Assembly: GCA_017622555.1 (NCBI GenBank) | Contig: JAGAQV010000027.1 | Span: 1 to 64,000 of the forward strand | Length of the DNA: 64,000 nucleotides | Direction of reading: 5' to 3' | From: Clostridia bacterium | GTDB lineage: Bacteria > Bacillota > Clostridia > Oscillospirales > Acutalibacteraceae | Shown: piece by piece, positions 26,969-35,603 of the stretch | Layout: every line of letters begins with the position of its first letter | Numbering within the stretch: the stretch's first letter is position 1 | Translations under genes and position numbers: made by a program | The notes under the pieces: generated by a model | Database searches by the model: none | What the model was told of the DNA's origin: nothing | Seen by the model: the letters and a program-made list of their open reading frames with translations, nothing else

Positions 26969-27811
26969 TTATTGACCGTTAAACTTTTCGGTAATTGCTT
27001 TTGCAGGACCGTTATCAGCGATAACGTATTTAACCTGACCCTGCTGCATAGCAGTGATAGCCAAAGCAACAAATTTGTAGGTACCAGCTTCAGCCTTAAG
27101 ACCGTCAAAGCCTAAATCTTCGTCGCCATTTATGTAGAGTTCACCGGTGGTACCCGTCTGGCAACCGATTTTGCTTGTTTTGTCAAGCTTTGCAAGAATT
27201 GCGGCAACATCTTCGCCTGTTTTGCATTCATCAAATGTTGTGTCATCTTCCATTGTAATTACAACCTGAGAAGCGTTGTAATAGCTATCAGAGAAGGTTA
27301 CAACCTCTTGACGCTTAGCAGTAATGGTAAGACCTGCCATAGCAATGTCACTCTTGCCGGACTGAACTGAGTTAACAACAGCTTCAAAGTCCATATCCTG
27401 AATAACAAGTTCAAGATTTAATTCTTTTGCAAGGTAGTAAGCAATTTCAAGGTCAACACCTGAATATTTGCCGTTAGCATCTACCATTTCGAAAGGTTCG
27501 AAGCCTGTGCTTGTAGCAACAACAAGCTGTTCTTTTGTTTCGTCAAGAGCAGCCGATTCAATAGAAAGGGGAGTGCCGTCACCGAAATAGTTGTTGCAAA
27601 TCTTATCGAATGTGCCGTCTTCTTTAATCTTCTTAAGGAAAGCGTTAACTTTACCAAGGAATTCGGTATCGTTCTGTGCAACAGCGAAGGCATATTCTTC
27701 TGAGCTTAATGGAAGGTCAATAACCTTAACCTTTGTGCTTTCAGCTGTGCAGCCTGCAAAACAGCCGATGAGCATAAGTGCCATAAGGGCAAGTGCAATA
27801 AATTTTTTCAT
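26969..27811 (-). CDS. Amino-acid-binding lipoprotein with circularly permuted fold
   Basis: 280 residues. A lipoprotein signal (ALALMALMLIGCFAGC) anchors it outside the membrane. Residues ~27-78 (KVIDLPLSSEEYAFAVAQN...KIKEDGTFDKICNNYFGDG) look like the usual C-terminal end of an SBP_bac_3 domain. Residues ~92-280 then run from the usual beginning (QLVVATSTGFEPFEMVDANG) to KYVIADNGPAKAITEKFNG, exactly where a normal protein would continue into the segment placed first here. The fold is therefore complete but permuted. Ligand unknown; family implies polar amino acids. Confidence 0.88.
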   Translation of the reverse strand: MKKFIALALMALMLIGCFAGCTAESTKVKVIDLPLSSEEYAFAVAQNDTEFLGKVNAFLKKIKEDGTFDKICNNYFGDGTPLSIESAALDETKEQLVVATSTGFEPFEMVDANGKYSGVDLEIAYYLAKELNLELVIQDMDFEAVVNSVQSGKSDIAMAGLTITAKRQEVVTFSDSYYNASQVVITMEDDTTFDECKTGEDVAAILAKLDKTSKIGCQTGTTGELYINGDEDLGFDGLKAEAGTYKFVALAITAMQQGQVKYVIADNGPAKAITEKFNGQ

Positions 27812-27866
27812 TTTTAAGTTCTCCTTTATAGTTGCATACGCAACTTTTATTTTAAAGTACTTTGAA

Positions 27867-27895
27867 AGTATAACACTCTAATGTACTAAAGTCAA
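27867..27895 (-). promoter_or_regulatory. Promoter of the amino-acid ABC operon
   Basis: On the minus strand TTGACT (27890-27895), 17 bases, TATACT (27867-27872). Two palindromes sit downstream of it, AAAGTACTTT and GTTGCGTATGCAAC, possible regulator sites in the leader. Confidence 0.75.
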
Positions 27896-27987
27896 CACCT
27901 TTTTGCATAAATATTTTATAATTCCGAAAAAATTTGCAAATATATAGGTAATTATGCAAAATAGAACGCATAATGTGCATATTTTAA

Positions 27988-28362
27988 TCAAAAAACAGAG
28001 TGCGTTGTTAGTTTTGTGTCCTCCATTATTTGATGCAAAAGAATTTTTACTGTGTCACAAGCCTCAAAAAACATATAATTATCCTTATATTTTGAATGAA
28101 GCTCTAAATTTGAAATTGAAAGCTCTACCTTATCTATTAATTCGTGATTAACGAAAAATGATAAAATTTTTTCTTTTTCATCCCAATAATTTCTAAGCCA
28201 AGCGCTGTCAGCCCTCGCTGTGCCGTGTTCTTCATATTCTTTTAAACAACTTTCAACTCCGTCATAAGCTGTTTTACAAACGTCGTTAATATAAAAATAA
28301 CTTCCAAAAAATGCTGTAAGTATTAAAACTAAGATTATTACAGCCGGAATTATTCGTTTCAT
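27988..28362 (-). CDS. DUF4363-family membrane-anchored protein
   Basis: 124 residues: an N-terminal membrane helix (IIPAVIILVLILTAFFGSYFYI) followed by a helical extracytoplasmic domain (AYDGVESCLKEYEE...WDEKEKILSFFVNHELIDKVE). The architecture and its place 3 bases after a DUF421 gene match the DUF4363 family, which pairs with YetF-like proteins in Clostridia. The function is unknown; a link with spore or membrane lipid biology is only guilt by association. Bases 27812-27987 hold only the neighbouring promoter. Confidence 0.8.
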   Translation of the reverse strand: MKRIIPAVIILVLILTAFFGSYFYINDVCKTAYDGVESCLKEYEEHGTARADSAWLRNYWDEKEKILSFFVNHELIDKVELSISNLELHSKYKDNYMFFEACDTVKILLHQIMEDTKLTTHSVF

Positions 28363-28365
28363 AAA

Positions 28366-29037
28366 TTACCTCATTTTAATAAGTGTCATATTTTTCTTTC
28401 TGTCAAGTGTTAATAGAAATACCTGATTAAGCCTTGTATTGTTGTTTTTTAATATTTTATCAACCTCGGTGGCGGTAAGCTCAAGTGCCTGTAGACTGTC
28501 GTGAATAATTTTACCGTCAGTTATAACGGGAAGCTGTAAGAGAGCGGCTTCGGGCTTCTTTTTATCGAGGTCTTTAAAGGTTGCGGGTTGGTGTTCGCTT
28601 TTAAGCAGTACGCTTAAATCACCGTTAACCTCTAATACAGCAAATGCAACGGTTGAAATATCAAAAACATTTTGTATTCTTAACAGTTCAATTAAATCAA
28701 GCACTGTCATTCTAACCTTTTTCATTGCGTGCTGGTCAATAACACCGTTTTTAATAATAACAACCGATTGTCCATTCATAAGTCGGCGCACAAATGCGCT
28801 TTTAAGTGTTAAAACTGAGATAGCAATTTCAAGTATTACAAGTACAAATACTGCAATAATACCGTTTATTATTGGTTGCGACGTATCTTGCAGTGGTATT
28901 GCGGCAATTTCGGAAAGCAAAATTGTAACTACAAGCTCGTTGGGTTGCATTTCGCTTATTTGTTTTTTGCCCATTATTCTAATTGCAATTGTTACAAATA
29001 TAAATAATATAGCTGTTCTCAAAATTACTGTTATCAT
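28366..29037 (-). CDS. DUF421 (YetF-like) membrane protein
   Basis: 223 residues. Three N-terminal helices (VILRTAILFIFVTIAIRIMGKKQ, ELVVTILLSEIAAIPL, NGIIAVFVLVILEIAISVLTL) precede the cytoplasmic YetF domain (VIIKNGVIDQHAMKKVRMTVLDLIELLRIQNVFDISTVAFAVLEVNGDLSVL, residues ~95-145). The GKKQISEMQPNELV motif is diagnostic. It forms an operon with the DUF4363 gene. The biochemical role is unknown; relatives occur on spore-former chromosomes. Confidence 0.9.
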   Translation of the reverse strand: MITVILRTAILFIFVTIAIRIMGKKQISEMQPNELVVTILLSEIAAIPLQDTSQPIINGIIAVFVLVILEIAISVLTLKSAFVRRLMNGQSVVIIKNGVIDQHAMKKVRMTVLDLIELLRIQNVFDISTVAFAVLEVNGDLSVLLKSEHQPATFKDLDKKKPEAALLQLPVITDGKIIHDSLQALELTATEVDKILKNNNTRLNQVFLLTLDRKKNMTLIKMR

Positions 29038-29062
29038 TAAATCACCGTTGTTATTATGCCCA

Positions 29063-29098
29063 TAAAAAAATAAAAACCGCTTATTCGGCGGTTTTTAT
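29063..29098 (-). terminator. Terminator overlapping the nif3 stop codon
   Basis: On the minus strand AAAAACCGCC and GCGGTTTTT pair around GAATAA and are followed by ATTTTTTT. The stop codon of the Nif3-like gene lies in the loop. Confidence 0.8.
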
Positions 29099-29827
29099 TT
29101 GTGAATCGCAGTTTGCGATAAAATCAATATTAATAAATTCGTTTTTAAGCATTTCACAAAGCGGTTTAATTACCACAACCTCGGTATTAAAGTGACCGCA
29201 TTCATAAAGTGCTACACCGCTGTGTGCGGCATCTAAAAAGTTGTTGTGGCGAACATCAGCCGTTACCAACGCATCACAACCGTTCGACTTTACAAGCGTA
29301 TGGTACTGTGCGCCTGAGCCACTGCAAACAAGCACGTTTTTAATTGTGCTGTCGCCTACGTATTTAACAGGGTAGTTTAAAACGTTTTTTAAATGCTTTG
29401 CGAAATCATCAGCCGAAAGGGGAGTAATTTCACCTTTTTTAAGCAAATATTTATCGGGTGCTTCAACAACTTTAATATTTTTAAGACCAATTATATTACA
29501 AAGCGCATCGTTTACACCGTTTTCACCTTGGTCTAAATTGGTGTGCATTGAAATTACCGAAAGCCCGTTTTTAATAATTTCAAAAACAAGGGTATCATCA
29601 AGCACCGATTTTAAACCGTTAAAAATAATTGGGTGGTGGGTGATAATCAGCTCACAGCCGTTTTTAACAGCTTCTTTAATAACAGGCAGGGTGCAGTCAA
29701 GCGCAACCATAGCCTTAGTTACAGTTTTATTGCGGTCACCAACCAATGTACCAACGTTATCAAAACCACATGCAGTATCAACAGGGAATTTTTTGTTTAA
29801 AAAGTCAAAAATATTTTGTACTGTCAT
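29081..29827 (-). CDS. Nif3-like dinuclear metal-centre protein
   Basis: 248-residue hexameric protein of the NIF3/YqfO family, sometimes annotated as GTP cyclohydrolase 1 type 2. Metal ligands are visible in ELIITHHPIIFNG, MHTNLDQGENGVND and the late GHFNTEVV. The order and length are standard for the short form without the inserted PII-like domain. It follows glnS by 3 bases and ends an operon gltX-glnS-nif3. The true substrate is unsettled for the family. Confidence 0.92.
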   Translation of the reverse strand: MTVQNIFDFLNKKFPVDTACGFDNVGTLVGDRNKTVTKAMVALDCTLPVIKEAVKNGCELIITHHPIIFNGLKSVLDDTLVFEIIKNGLSVISMHTNLDQGENGVNDALCNIIGLKNIKVVEAPDKYLLKKGEITPLSADDFAKHLKNVLNYPVKYVGDSTIKNVLVCSGSGAQYHTLVKSNGCDALVTADVRHNNFLDAAHSGVALYECGHFNTEVVVIKPLCEMLKNEFINIDFIANCDSQIKTAE

Positions 29828-29830
29828 AAT

Positions 29831-31516
29831 TTATGCCTTCTTAACAAAAGAATCCTTAAGGGCAACTGTACGGTTGAAAACGAGAGTATCAGCAGTAGAA
29901 TCCTTATCAACACAGAAGTAACCTTGACGCATAAACTGGAAGGTGTCACCAACCTTAACGTTAGCATAAGCTTTATCAATTTTACAGCCGTTAAGAACGG
30001 TTAACGATTCGGGGTTAAGGTTATCAGCAAAGGATGAAACGCCTTCTTCGTCACTTGGGTTAGGAACATTGAAAAGGCGCTCGTAAAGGCGAACCTCACA
30101 GTCAACAGCTGAATGACCGCTAACCCAATGTAAAGTGCCCTTAACCTTTCTACCGTCGGGTGTTTCACCGCCGAAGGACTCGGGGTCATAGGTGCAGTGA
30201 ACAACAGTAATGTTGCCTTTTTCGTCGGTTTCGTGGGAAGCATATTTAATGTAATAAGCACTCTTCAAACGAACCTCTTTTGCGGGACAAAGGCGGAAAT
30301 ATTTACCTGGTGGATCTAACATAAAATCGTCAGCTTCAATGTATATTTCCTTGGAAAATTCTACAGTTGTCTTACCAAGCTCGGGCTTGTTGGGGTTGAT
30401 ATCAACCTCAATATTTTCAATTTTATCATCAGGGTAGTTATCAATAACTATCTTAAGCGGACGAAGCACTGTCATTGCACGGTCAGCGTTTTCGTTAAGA
30501 TAATCACGAACGCAAGATTCAAGTAAAGCATAGTCAATAACGCTGTAAGCCTTTGAAACACCAATTTTATCAACAAAAGCACGTACAGCTTCAGCGGGAT
30601 ATCCACGGCGACGCATACCGCAAATGGTTGCCATTCTAGGATCGTCCCAACCGCTGACAAGACCGTCGTTAACAAGCTTTAAGCACTTACGCTTACTTGT
30701 TAAGGTGTAGTTAACGTTCATACGTGCAAATTCAATTTGGCGTGGAGGAGTCGGAATTTCCAAAACTTGTAAAAACCAATTGTAAAGCGGTCTGTGGTTT
30801 TCAAATTCAAGTGAGCAAAGTGAGTGGGTTACGCCTTCCTTAGCATCACTTAAGGGGTGTGCAAAGTCATACATCGGGTAAACACACCACTTATCACCTG
30901 TACGGTGGTGAGTAGCCTTCATAATACGGTAAATAATAGGGTCACGCATATTAAGGTTAGATGATGCCATATCAATTTTAGCACGAAGCACCATTGTGCC
31001 GTTTTCAAATTCACCTGCGGTCATTCTTGCGAACAAATCTTTGGTTTCTTCAATCGGGCGGTCACGGTAGGGAGAATTAACACCTGCTTCGGTGAGTGTG
31101 CCACGCATTTCTTTAATTTGTTCGGGTGTAGATTCATCAATATATGCAAGGCCTTTATCAATAAGCTTTAAAGCGCATTCATAAATATAATCAAAATAGT
31201 CACTAGCGTAATAAACATTATCCCAATTAAAGCCAAGCCACTGAATATCTTCCTTAATAGCATCAACGTATTCAACGTCTTCTTTAGTGGGGTTGGTGTC
31301 ATCAAGACGCAAGTTACACTTACCGCCGTATTTTTCTGCGGTTGCAAAGTCAATGCAAATTGCCTTTGCGTGACCAATGTGAAGATAACCGTTAGGCTCG
31401 GGCGGGAAACGGGTTTGTACCTTTTCGTAAACGCCCTCGGCTAAATCCTCATCAATAAAATCGTGTATAAAGTTGGAAGGCTTAACTTCCGCTGTATTTA
31501 AAATGTTTTCTTCCAT
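29831..31516 (-). CDS. glnS: Glutamine--tRNA ligase
   Basis: 561-residue class I synthetase that charges tRNA-Gln directly. RFPPEPNGYLHIGHAK holds the HIGH motif, and LTSKRKCLKL stands at the KMSKS position (here SKRK). GlnRS-specific features include CRDDTNP-like LRLDDTNPTKEDVEYVD, PMYDFAHPLSDAKEGVTHSLCSLEFE and the beta-barrel anticodon domain with VHCTYDPES.GG near the C-terminus. Having GlnRS means glutaminyl-tRNA does not depend on GatCAB. Its gene lies 3 bases after gltX in one operon. Confidence 0.97.
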   Translation of the reverse strand: MEENILNTAEVKPSNFIHDFIDEDLAEGVYEKVQTRFPPEPNGYLHIGHAKAICIDFATAEKYGGKCNLRLDDTNPTKEDVEYVDAIKEDIQWLGFNWDNVYYASDYFDYIYECALKLIDKGLAYIDESTPEQIKEMRGTLTEAGVNSPYRDRPIEETKDLFARMTAGEFENGTMVLRAKIDMASSNLNMRDPIIYRIMKATHHRTGDKWCVYPMYDFAHPLSDAKEGVTHSLCSLEFENHRPLYNWFLQVLEIPTPPRQIEFARMNVNYTLTSKRKCLKLVNDGLVSGWDDPRMATICGMRRRGYPAEAVRAFVDKIGVSKAYSVIDYALLESCVRDYLNENADRAMTVLRPLKIVIDNYPDDKIENIEVDINPNKPELGKTTVEFSKEIYIEADDFMLDPPGKYFRLCPAKEVRLKSAYYIKYASHETDEKGNITVVHCTYDPESFGGETPDGRKVKGTLHWVSGHSAVDCEVRLYERLFNVPNPSDEEGVSSFADNLNPESLTVLNGCKIDKAYANVKVGDTFQFMRQGYFCVDKDSTADTLVFNRTVALKDSFVKKA

Positions 31517-31519
31517 AAC

Positions 31520-33169
31520 TTAACCTCTTAAAGTGTTGTCAATTCGTTTAATAACCTCGTCCTTGCCAAGTACTTGCATTATACTGCAAAGGTCAGGTGT
31601 GTTGCGGCGACCTGTAATTGCAAGGCGTAATACGGTAGATAAATCACCGGCGCTACCTTTATAAGTATCGGGATTGGCTTTATATTCCTTAGTTTCAGCC
31701 GCAAAATTTAGTGTGGGCGCAACTAATTTAATCTTATTAAACCATTCCTGCTTGTCGTCATTTGCATCATATACAGCTTTATAAGCTTCTAAAAATGCAA
31801 AGGCATCAGCCTTTTGGATATTTTCGGGTAATTCAAAGCAGGGAACATATAACTCGTTAAACATATACGAGAAATATTCCTTAACCTCGTTCCATTTTGA
31901 AATATCCTTACGGGGTTTTGGAACGTCACGGTCAATTGCGAAAACTGACTTTGTATATTCGGGGTTTTTAACCAAAATTTCATAAAATTCAGGGTCAAAT
32001 TCCTTTGCCCACTCAGTTACATAATCATAAACCTGTTGGCTTGATAAAAGACAAATGCGGTTTTTAGAAACGTCAAGCAATTTAACCTCGTCAAATAATG
32101 CGCCCGAAACGCTCATCTTCTTTAAGTTAAACTTAAAGTCCTTATAAGAAGCGGTCGGGTTACAACGGCGCCAGTCTTCATAATCAGAAGCGGCAATTGT
32201 CATTAAATATTCAATAACGTTTTCACTCGGGAAGCCTTGCTCAGCAAAGAAGTGAACGGCAGCCTCGGGGTCCTTACGCTTTGAAATTTTACGCTTTGCG
32301 CCGTTGTCAAGCTTCATAATGGGTGAAATGTGCGCAAATTTTGGCACCTTAAAGCCTAAAAGCTTGAAAAGCTGAATGTGTTTTGGAACAGATGAAATCC
32401 ATTCATCGCCACGCATAACGTGTGTGGTGTGCATTAAATGGTCATCAATAGCGTGCGCAAAGTGATAGGTTGGAATACCGTCTGATTTTAAAAGAACAAA
32501 ATCCTCATCATTTTCGGGCATTTCAATTTTACCCTTAATACCATCCTCAAAAACGACCTTGTTTTCTTCATTACCGGGGGATTTAAGGCGAATAACAAAG
32601 GGTTTGCCTTCATCAATTAAAGCCTTAGCCTCTTCAAAAGTAATGTTGCGGTGCTTTGCCCATTCACCGTGGTAGCCTGTTCTGATTTTTTGTGCTTCTT
32701 GCTTTTCACGAACAGCCTCTAATTCCTCAGTGGTGCAAAAACAGGGGTAAGCATAACCTTTTTTAATTAAATCTTTAACATATGTCTGGTAAATTTCAGC
32801 ACGGCGGCTTTGTTGGTAGGGGCCATAATCACCCTTTTCTTGACGGCCGCTGTAAAAGCCTTCGTCAACTGTAATGCCAAAACGTGCAAAGCCGTCAATA
32901 ATATTTTCAATACCACCTTCAATTTCACGTTTTTTGTCAGTGTCTTCAATACGGGTGAAAAAAACACCGCCCGAAGAGGTTGCGGTAATACGGTTAACTA
33001 AACCTGCAAAAAGTGTGCCTAAATGCAAATAACCTGTGGGGCTTGGGGCAACGCGAACAACCCTTGCGCCTTCTGGTAAATTGCGGGCAGGGTAAAGATT
33101 TTCGTAATATTCGGGTGTTTTGTCGATATTCGGTAAAAGAAGCTCGGCAAGTGCGTTGTAATCAGTCAT
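31520..33169 (-). CDS. gltX: Glutamate--tRNA ligase
   Basis: 549-residue class I synthetase. The HIGH-type box appears as APSPTGYLHLGTLFAGL and the KMSKS-type as KRKISKRKDPEAA. RIEDTDKKR and FVLLKSDGIPTYHFAHAIDDHLM are GluRS hallmarks. A longer-than-usual C-terminal part (after SGALFDEVKLLDVSKN) forms the anticodon-binding domain. This is the divergent clostridial form, with HLGT in place of HIGH. It is first in the gltX-glnS-nif3 operon. Confidence 0.95.
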   Translation of the reverse strand: MTDYNALAELLLPNIDKTPEYYENLYPARNLPEGARVVRVAPSPTGYLHLGTLFAGLVNRITATSSGGVFFTRIEDTDKKREIEGGIENIIDGFARFGITVDEGFYSGRQEKGDYGPYQQSRRAEIYQTYVKDLIKKGYAYPCFCTTEELEAVREKQEAQKIRTGYHGEWAKHRNITFEEAKALIDEGKPFVIRLKSPGNEENKVVFEDGIKGKIEMPENDEDFVLLKSDGIPTYHFAHAIDDHLMHTTHVMRGDEWISSVPKHIQLFKLLGFKVPKFAHISPIMKLDNGAKRKISKRKDPEAAVHFFAEQGFPSENVIEYLMTIAASDYEDWRRCNPTASYKDFKFNLKKMSVSGALFDEVKLLDVSKNRICLLSSQQVYDYVTEWAKEFDPEFYEILVKNPEYTKSVFAIDRDVPKPRKDISKWNEVKEYFSYMFNELYVPCFELPENIQKADAFAFLEAYKAVYDANDDKQEWFNKIKLVAPTLNFAAETKEYKANPDTYKGSAGDLSTVLRLAITGRRNTPDLCSIMQVLGKDEVIKRIDNTLRG

Positions 33170-33193
33170 AAATTTCTCCTAAAGTCAAAAACA

Positions 33194-33220
33194 AAGGGTA
33201 TTGTAAAAAAATACCCTTTG
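33194..33220 (-). terminator. Terminator after nrdR
   Basis: AAAGGGTATT pairs with AATACCCTTT around 7 bases, followed on the minus strand by TTGTTTTTG. It lies between nrdR and gltX. Confidence 0.65.
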
Positions 33221-33229
33221 TGAATTATT

Positions 33230-33685
33230 TTAATTTTTTTCTAAAAGCTTGTTAAGCTCGTTCATAAAGGTATTAATGTCCTTAAACTGACGATAAACCG
33301 AAGCAAAGCGAACGTAAGCAACTTCGTCGATATTCTTAAGCTTGTCCATAACAAGCTCACCAATTTTTTCACTGCTAACCTCACGGTCAAGCGAATTTTG
33401 GATAATTGTTTCAATTTCATCAATCATATTGTCAAGCTGGTCAATTGATACGGGGCGTTTTTCACAAGCACGTAAAAGACCCGTCATAAGCTTGTCACGG
33501 TTAAATGATTCACGAGATTTGTCTTTCTTGATAACAATAATTGGAAGGCTTTCTATTATTTCGTAGGTTGTAAAACGCTTAGCGCACTGAAGACATTCAC
33601 GTCTTCTGCGAATGCGTTGGCCTTCGTCGGTGGGACGAGAGTCAATTACCTTGCTTTCTTCATAACTGCAAAACGGACATTTCAT
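33230..33685 (-). CDS. nrdR: Transcriptional repressor NrdR
   Basis: 151-residue regulator of ribonucleotide reductase genes. The N-terminal zinc ribbon ([40 protein letters not shown], residues 1-45) is followed by an ATP-cone domain ([30 protein letters not shown]). It senses dATP/ATP and represses nrd operons. The sequence is a textbook match. No ribonucleotide reductase gene is in the window. Confidence 0.97.
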   Translation of the reverse strand: MKCPFCSYEESKVIDSRPTDEGQRIRRRRECLQCAKRFTTYEIIESLPIIVIKKDKSRESFNRDKLMTGLLRACEKRPVSIDQLDNMIDEIETIIQNSLDREVSSEKIGELVMDKLKNIDEVAYVRFASVYRQFKDINTFMNELNKLLEKN

Positions 33686-33788
33686 AAGTTATTACCCCTT
33701 ATTTTTAAAAATTATCCATAATTTACTTGTATTATACAATATATAGTGGTAAAATACAAGTATAAATTTCAAAATAGGAGGGCTTTTT

Positions 33789-34385
33789 ATGCCTTATTAT
33801 CAGTTAGAAAAACCCGTTTCAGGTGATACCGTTGCAATTATGCACACCACAATGGGTGATATTAAAATTAAACTGTTTAAAGAAGAAACACCAAAAACCT
33901 TTGAAAACTTTACAACACACGCTAAAAACGGCTATTATAACGGCCTGATTTTTCACCGTGTAATTAAGGATTTTATGATTCAGGGCGGCGACCCTATGGG
34001 CAGCGGCATTGGCGGTGAATCAATTTGGGGAAGAAAGTTTGAGGATGAATTTACCCCTAATTTACACAACATTCGCGGTGCGCTTTCAATGGCAAATGCT
34101 GGTCCTAACACAAACGGTAGTCAATTCTTTATTGTTCAGGCTGATACTTGCCCTCAAAATATGCTCGAACAAATGGAAGATTTGCAGGATGCTTTCCCAC
34201 CCGAATGTGCAAGGGCTTACGCTGAAATGGGTGGCACACCTTGGCTTGATTTCCGTCACACTGTTTTCGGTCAGGTTTATGAAGGTATAGACGTTGTTGA
34301 CAAAATTGCTAATTGCAAGGTTGGTATGAACGACAAGCCCATGTTTGACGTTACAATTGAAAGCATTGAAATTATTGAAATTTAA
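33789..34385 (+). CDS. Cyclophilin-type peptidyl-prolyl isomerase
   Basis: 198-residue cytoplasmic PPIase that speeds proline isomerisation during folding. Active-site segments include [15 protein letters not shown] (catalytic Arg), [20 protein letters not shown] (Gln/Phe pocket) and [17 protein letters not shown]. An insertion between them ([24 protein letters not shown]) is typical of clostridial members. There is no signal peptide. AGGAGGGC precedes ATG. It probably forms a unit with luxS, 9 bases downstream. Confidence 0.95.
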   Translation: MPYYQLEKPVSGDTVAIMHTTMGDIKIKLFKEETPKTFENFTTHAKNGYYNGLIFHRVIKDFMIQGGDPMGSGIGGESIWGRKFEDEFTPNLHNIRGALSMANAGPNTNGSQFFIVQADTCPQNMLEQMEDLQDAFPPECARAYAEMGGTPWLDFRHTVFGQVYEGIDVVDKIANCKVGMNDKPMFDVTIESIEIIEI

Positions 34386-34394
34386 AGGTGTAAA

Positions 34395-34859
34395 ATGGAA
34401 AAAATTACAAGTTTTACAATTGACCATTTAAAGCTTTTGCCTGGGCTTTACGTTTCCCGTAAGGACATTAAAAACGGGGTAGTGGTAACAACCTTTGATA
34501 TGCGCATTACCGCCCCAAACCGCGAGCCTGTAATCGACGTGCCTGCGCTTCATACAATTGAACATCTGGCCGCAACATATCTTCGTAACAGTAGCTTCAA
34601 GGATGACGTTGTTTATTTTGGCCCAATGGGCTGTAGAACGGGCTGTTACCTTGTTATGTTTGGCGATTTAACTTCAAATGATGTTTATGATAAGATTATT
34701 GCTTTGTGTGATTTTATAATTGATTTTGAGGGTGAAATACCTGGCGCAAAGCCTGAAGAATGTGGAAATTTTTCTGAACAAAACTTAAATATGGCAAAGT
34801 TTTATATCAAAAAATACAAGACTGAGCTTATAGAAAATAAGCGACTAATTTATCCTTAA
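34395..34859 (+). CDS. luxS: S-ribosylhomocysteine lyase
   Basis: 154-residue metalloenzyme splitting S-ribosylhomocysteine into homocysteine and the autoinducer-2 precursor DPD. Metal ligands are in ALHTIEHLAATYLR (HxxEH) and the late PEECGNFSEQNL (Cys region). The catalytic cysteine is in GPMGCRTGCYLVMFG. The length is standard. It recycles S-adenosylmethionine waste and may also allow AI-2 signalling. The stop is followed at once by a perfect hairpin that overlaps the leader of spoVAC. Confidence 0.96.
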   Translation: MEKITSFTIDHLKLLPGLYVSRKDIKNGVVVTTFDMRITAPNREPVIDVPALHTIEHLAATYLRNSSFKDDVVYFGPMGCRTGCYLVMFGDLTSNDVYDKIIALCDFIIDFEGEIPGAKPEECGNFSEQNLNMAKFYIKKYKTELIENKRLIYP

Positions 34860-34861
34860 TG

Positions 34862-34910
34862 AATAAACACCTCTTTAATGCAAAAAATAGCACTAAAGAG
34901 GTGTTTATTA
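34862..34910 (+). promoter_or_regulatory. luxS terminator hairpin that buries the spoVAC ribosome site
   Basis: AATAAACACCTCTTTA and TAAAGAGGTGTTTATT form a perfect 16-base stem around 16 loop bases. The only ribosome-binding sequence before the spoVAC ATG at 34913, AAGAGGTG, lies in the 3' arm. Read-through transcripts would therefore hide it. Efficient translation needs a transcript that begins inside the hairpin or loop. Confidence 0.7.
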
Positions 34911-34912
34911 TT

Positions 34913-35359
34913 ATGCAACCCGATAAGAAAACTTATGATAAAATGACTAAAAAAGCATCCCCACCGTCACCAAAGCTTAAAGACTGTAGTTTAGCATTTC
35001 TTGTTGGCGGTTTTATATGCACAATAGGTCAGCTTTTAATGTCACTTTACGGTGATGTTTTCGGCTTAAAAGAGGATGTTGTAAAAATGCTTGTGCCCGT
35101 TACTCTCATAACACTTGCGGCAATTTTAACAGGCTTTGGTGTTTTCGATAAAATTGCAAAATTTGCAGGCGCAGGGACATTGGTGCCAATTACAGGCTTT
35201 TCAAACGCTGTCGTTTCACCTGCAATTGAATTTAAAAGCGAGGGTTACGTTTTAGGTGTTGGTGCTAAAATTTTTACTATTGCAGGTCCTGTTATTGTTT
35301 ACGGTACGATTGCGAGTGTGATTTATGGTGTTATTTATTGGGTAACTACATTACTTTAA
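34913..35359 (+). CDS. spoVAC: Stage V sporulation protein AC
   Basis: 148-residue membrane protein of the SpoVA channel, which moves dipicolinic acid into the spore and out on germination. It matches Bacillus SpoVAC closely: LAFLVGGFICTIGQLLM, GVFDKIAKFAGAGTLVPITGFSNAVVSPAIEFKSEGYVLGVGAK and FTIAGPVIVYG (quoted in parts, residues ~20-140). I start at ATG 34913. The last 120 bases (35240-35359) recur three times downstream, at 38422, 41252 and 45948. Spore formation is normally driven by sigma-G, but no sigma-G promoter was obvious because the start region is inside the hairpin. Confidence 0.95.
   Translation: MQPDKKTYDKMTKKASPPSPKLKDCSLAFLVGGFICTIGQLLMSLYGDVFGLKEDVVKMLVPVTLITLAAILTGFGVFDKIAKFAGAGTLVPITGFSNAVVSPAIEFKSEGYVLGVGAKIFTIAGPVIVYGTIASVIYGVIYWVTTLL
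35240..35359 (+). repeat. spoVAC 3'-end repeat, copy 0 (in the intact gene)
   Basis: The last 40 codons of spoVAC (EGYVLGVGAKIFTIAGPVIV...). It is the reference for three later copies of the same length (120, 123 and 120 bases). It is less like copies 1 and 3 than those are to each other. Confidence 0.9.
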
Positions 35360-35397
35360 CTAGTAATATTAAAAGACATCATTTTCATAAGGATATT

Positions 35398-35433
35398 AAA
35401 AATCAGCAGAAGAATTGTTCTTCTGCTGATTTT
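35398..35433 (+). terminator. Terminator after intact spoVAC
   Basis: AAAATCAGCAGAAGAA and TTCTTCTGCTGATTTT form a 16-base stem with a 3-base loop. 35434-35603 is AT-rich leader with a TATAAT-like box near 35575. Confidence 0.85.
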
Positions 35434-35603
35434 ATGTTATACTTATTGTAAAGATTTGGAATAACTGATTAAAAAAGAAAAAATATTTAATAACGGATAT
35501 AATTTGTAACAGAAAAATAGTGTTTATTTTTCATTAAATAAACCAACGGTGTGTGTATTAAATAGATATTTTTGATATAATCTTTTTTAAGGAGTGATTA
35601 TTT

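Noticed and set aside
31517..33229. T-box leaders before glnS or gltX
   Set aside because: glnS follows gltX by 3 bases, and the 60 bases before gltX contain only a terminator hairpin. There is no room for a T-box.
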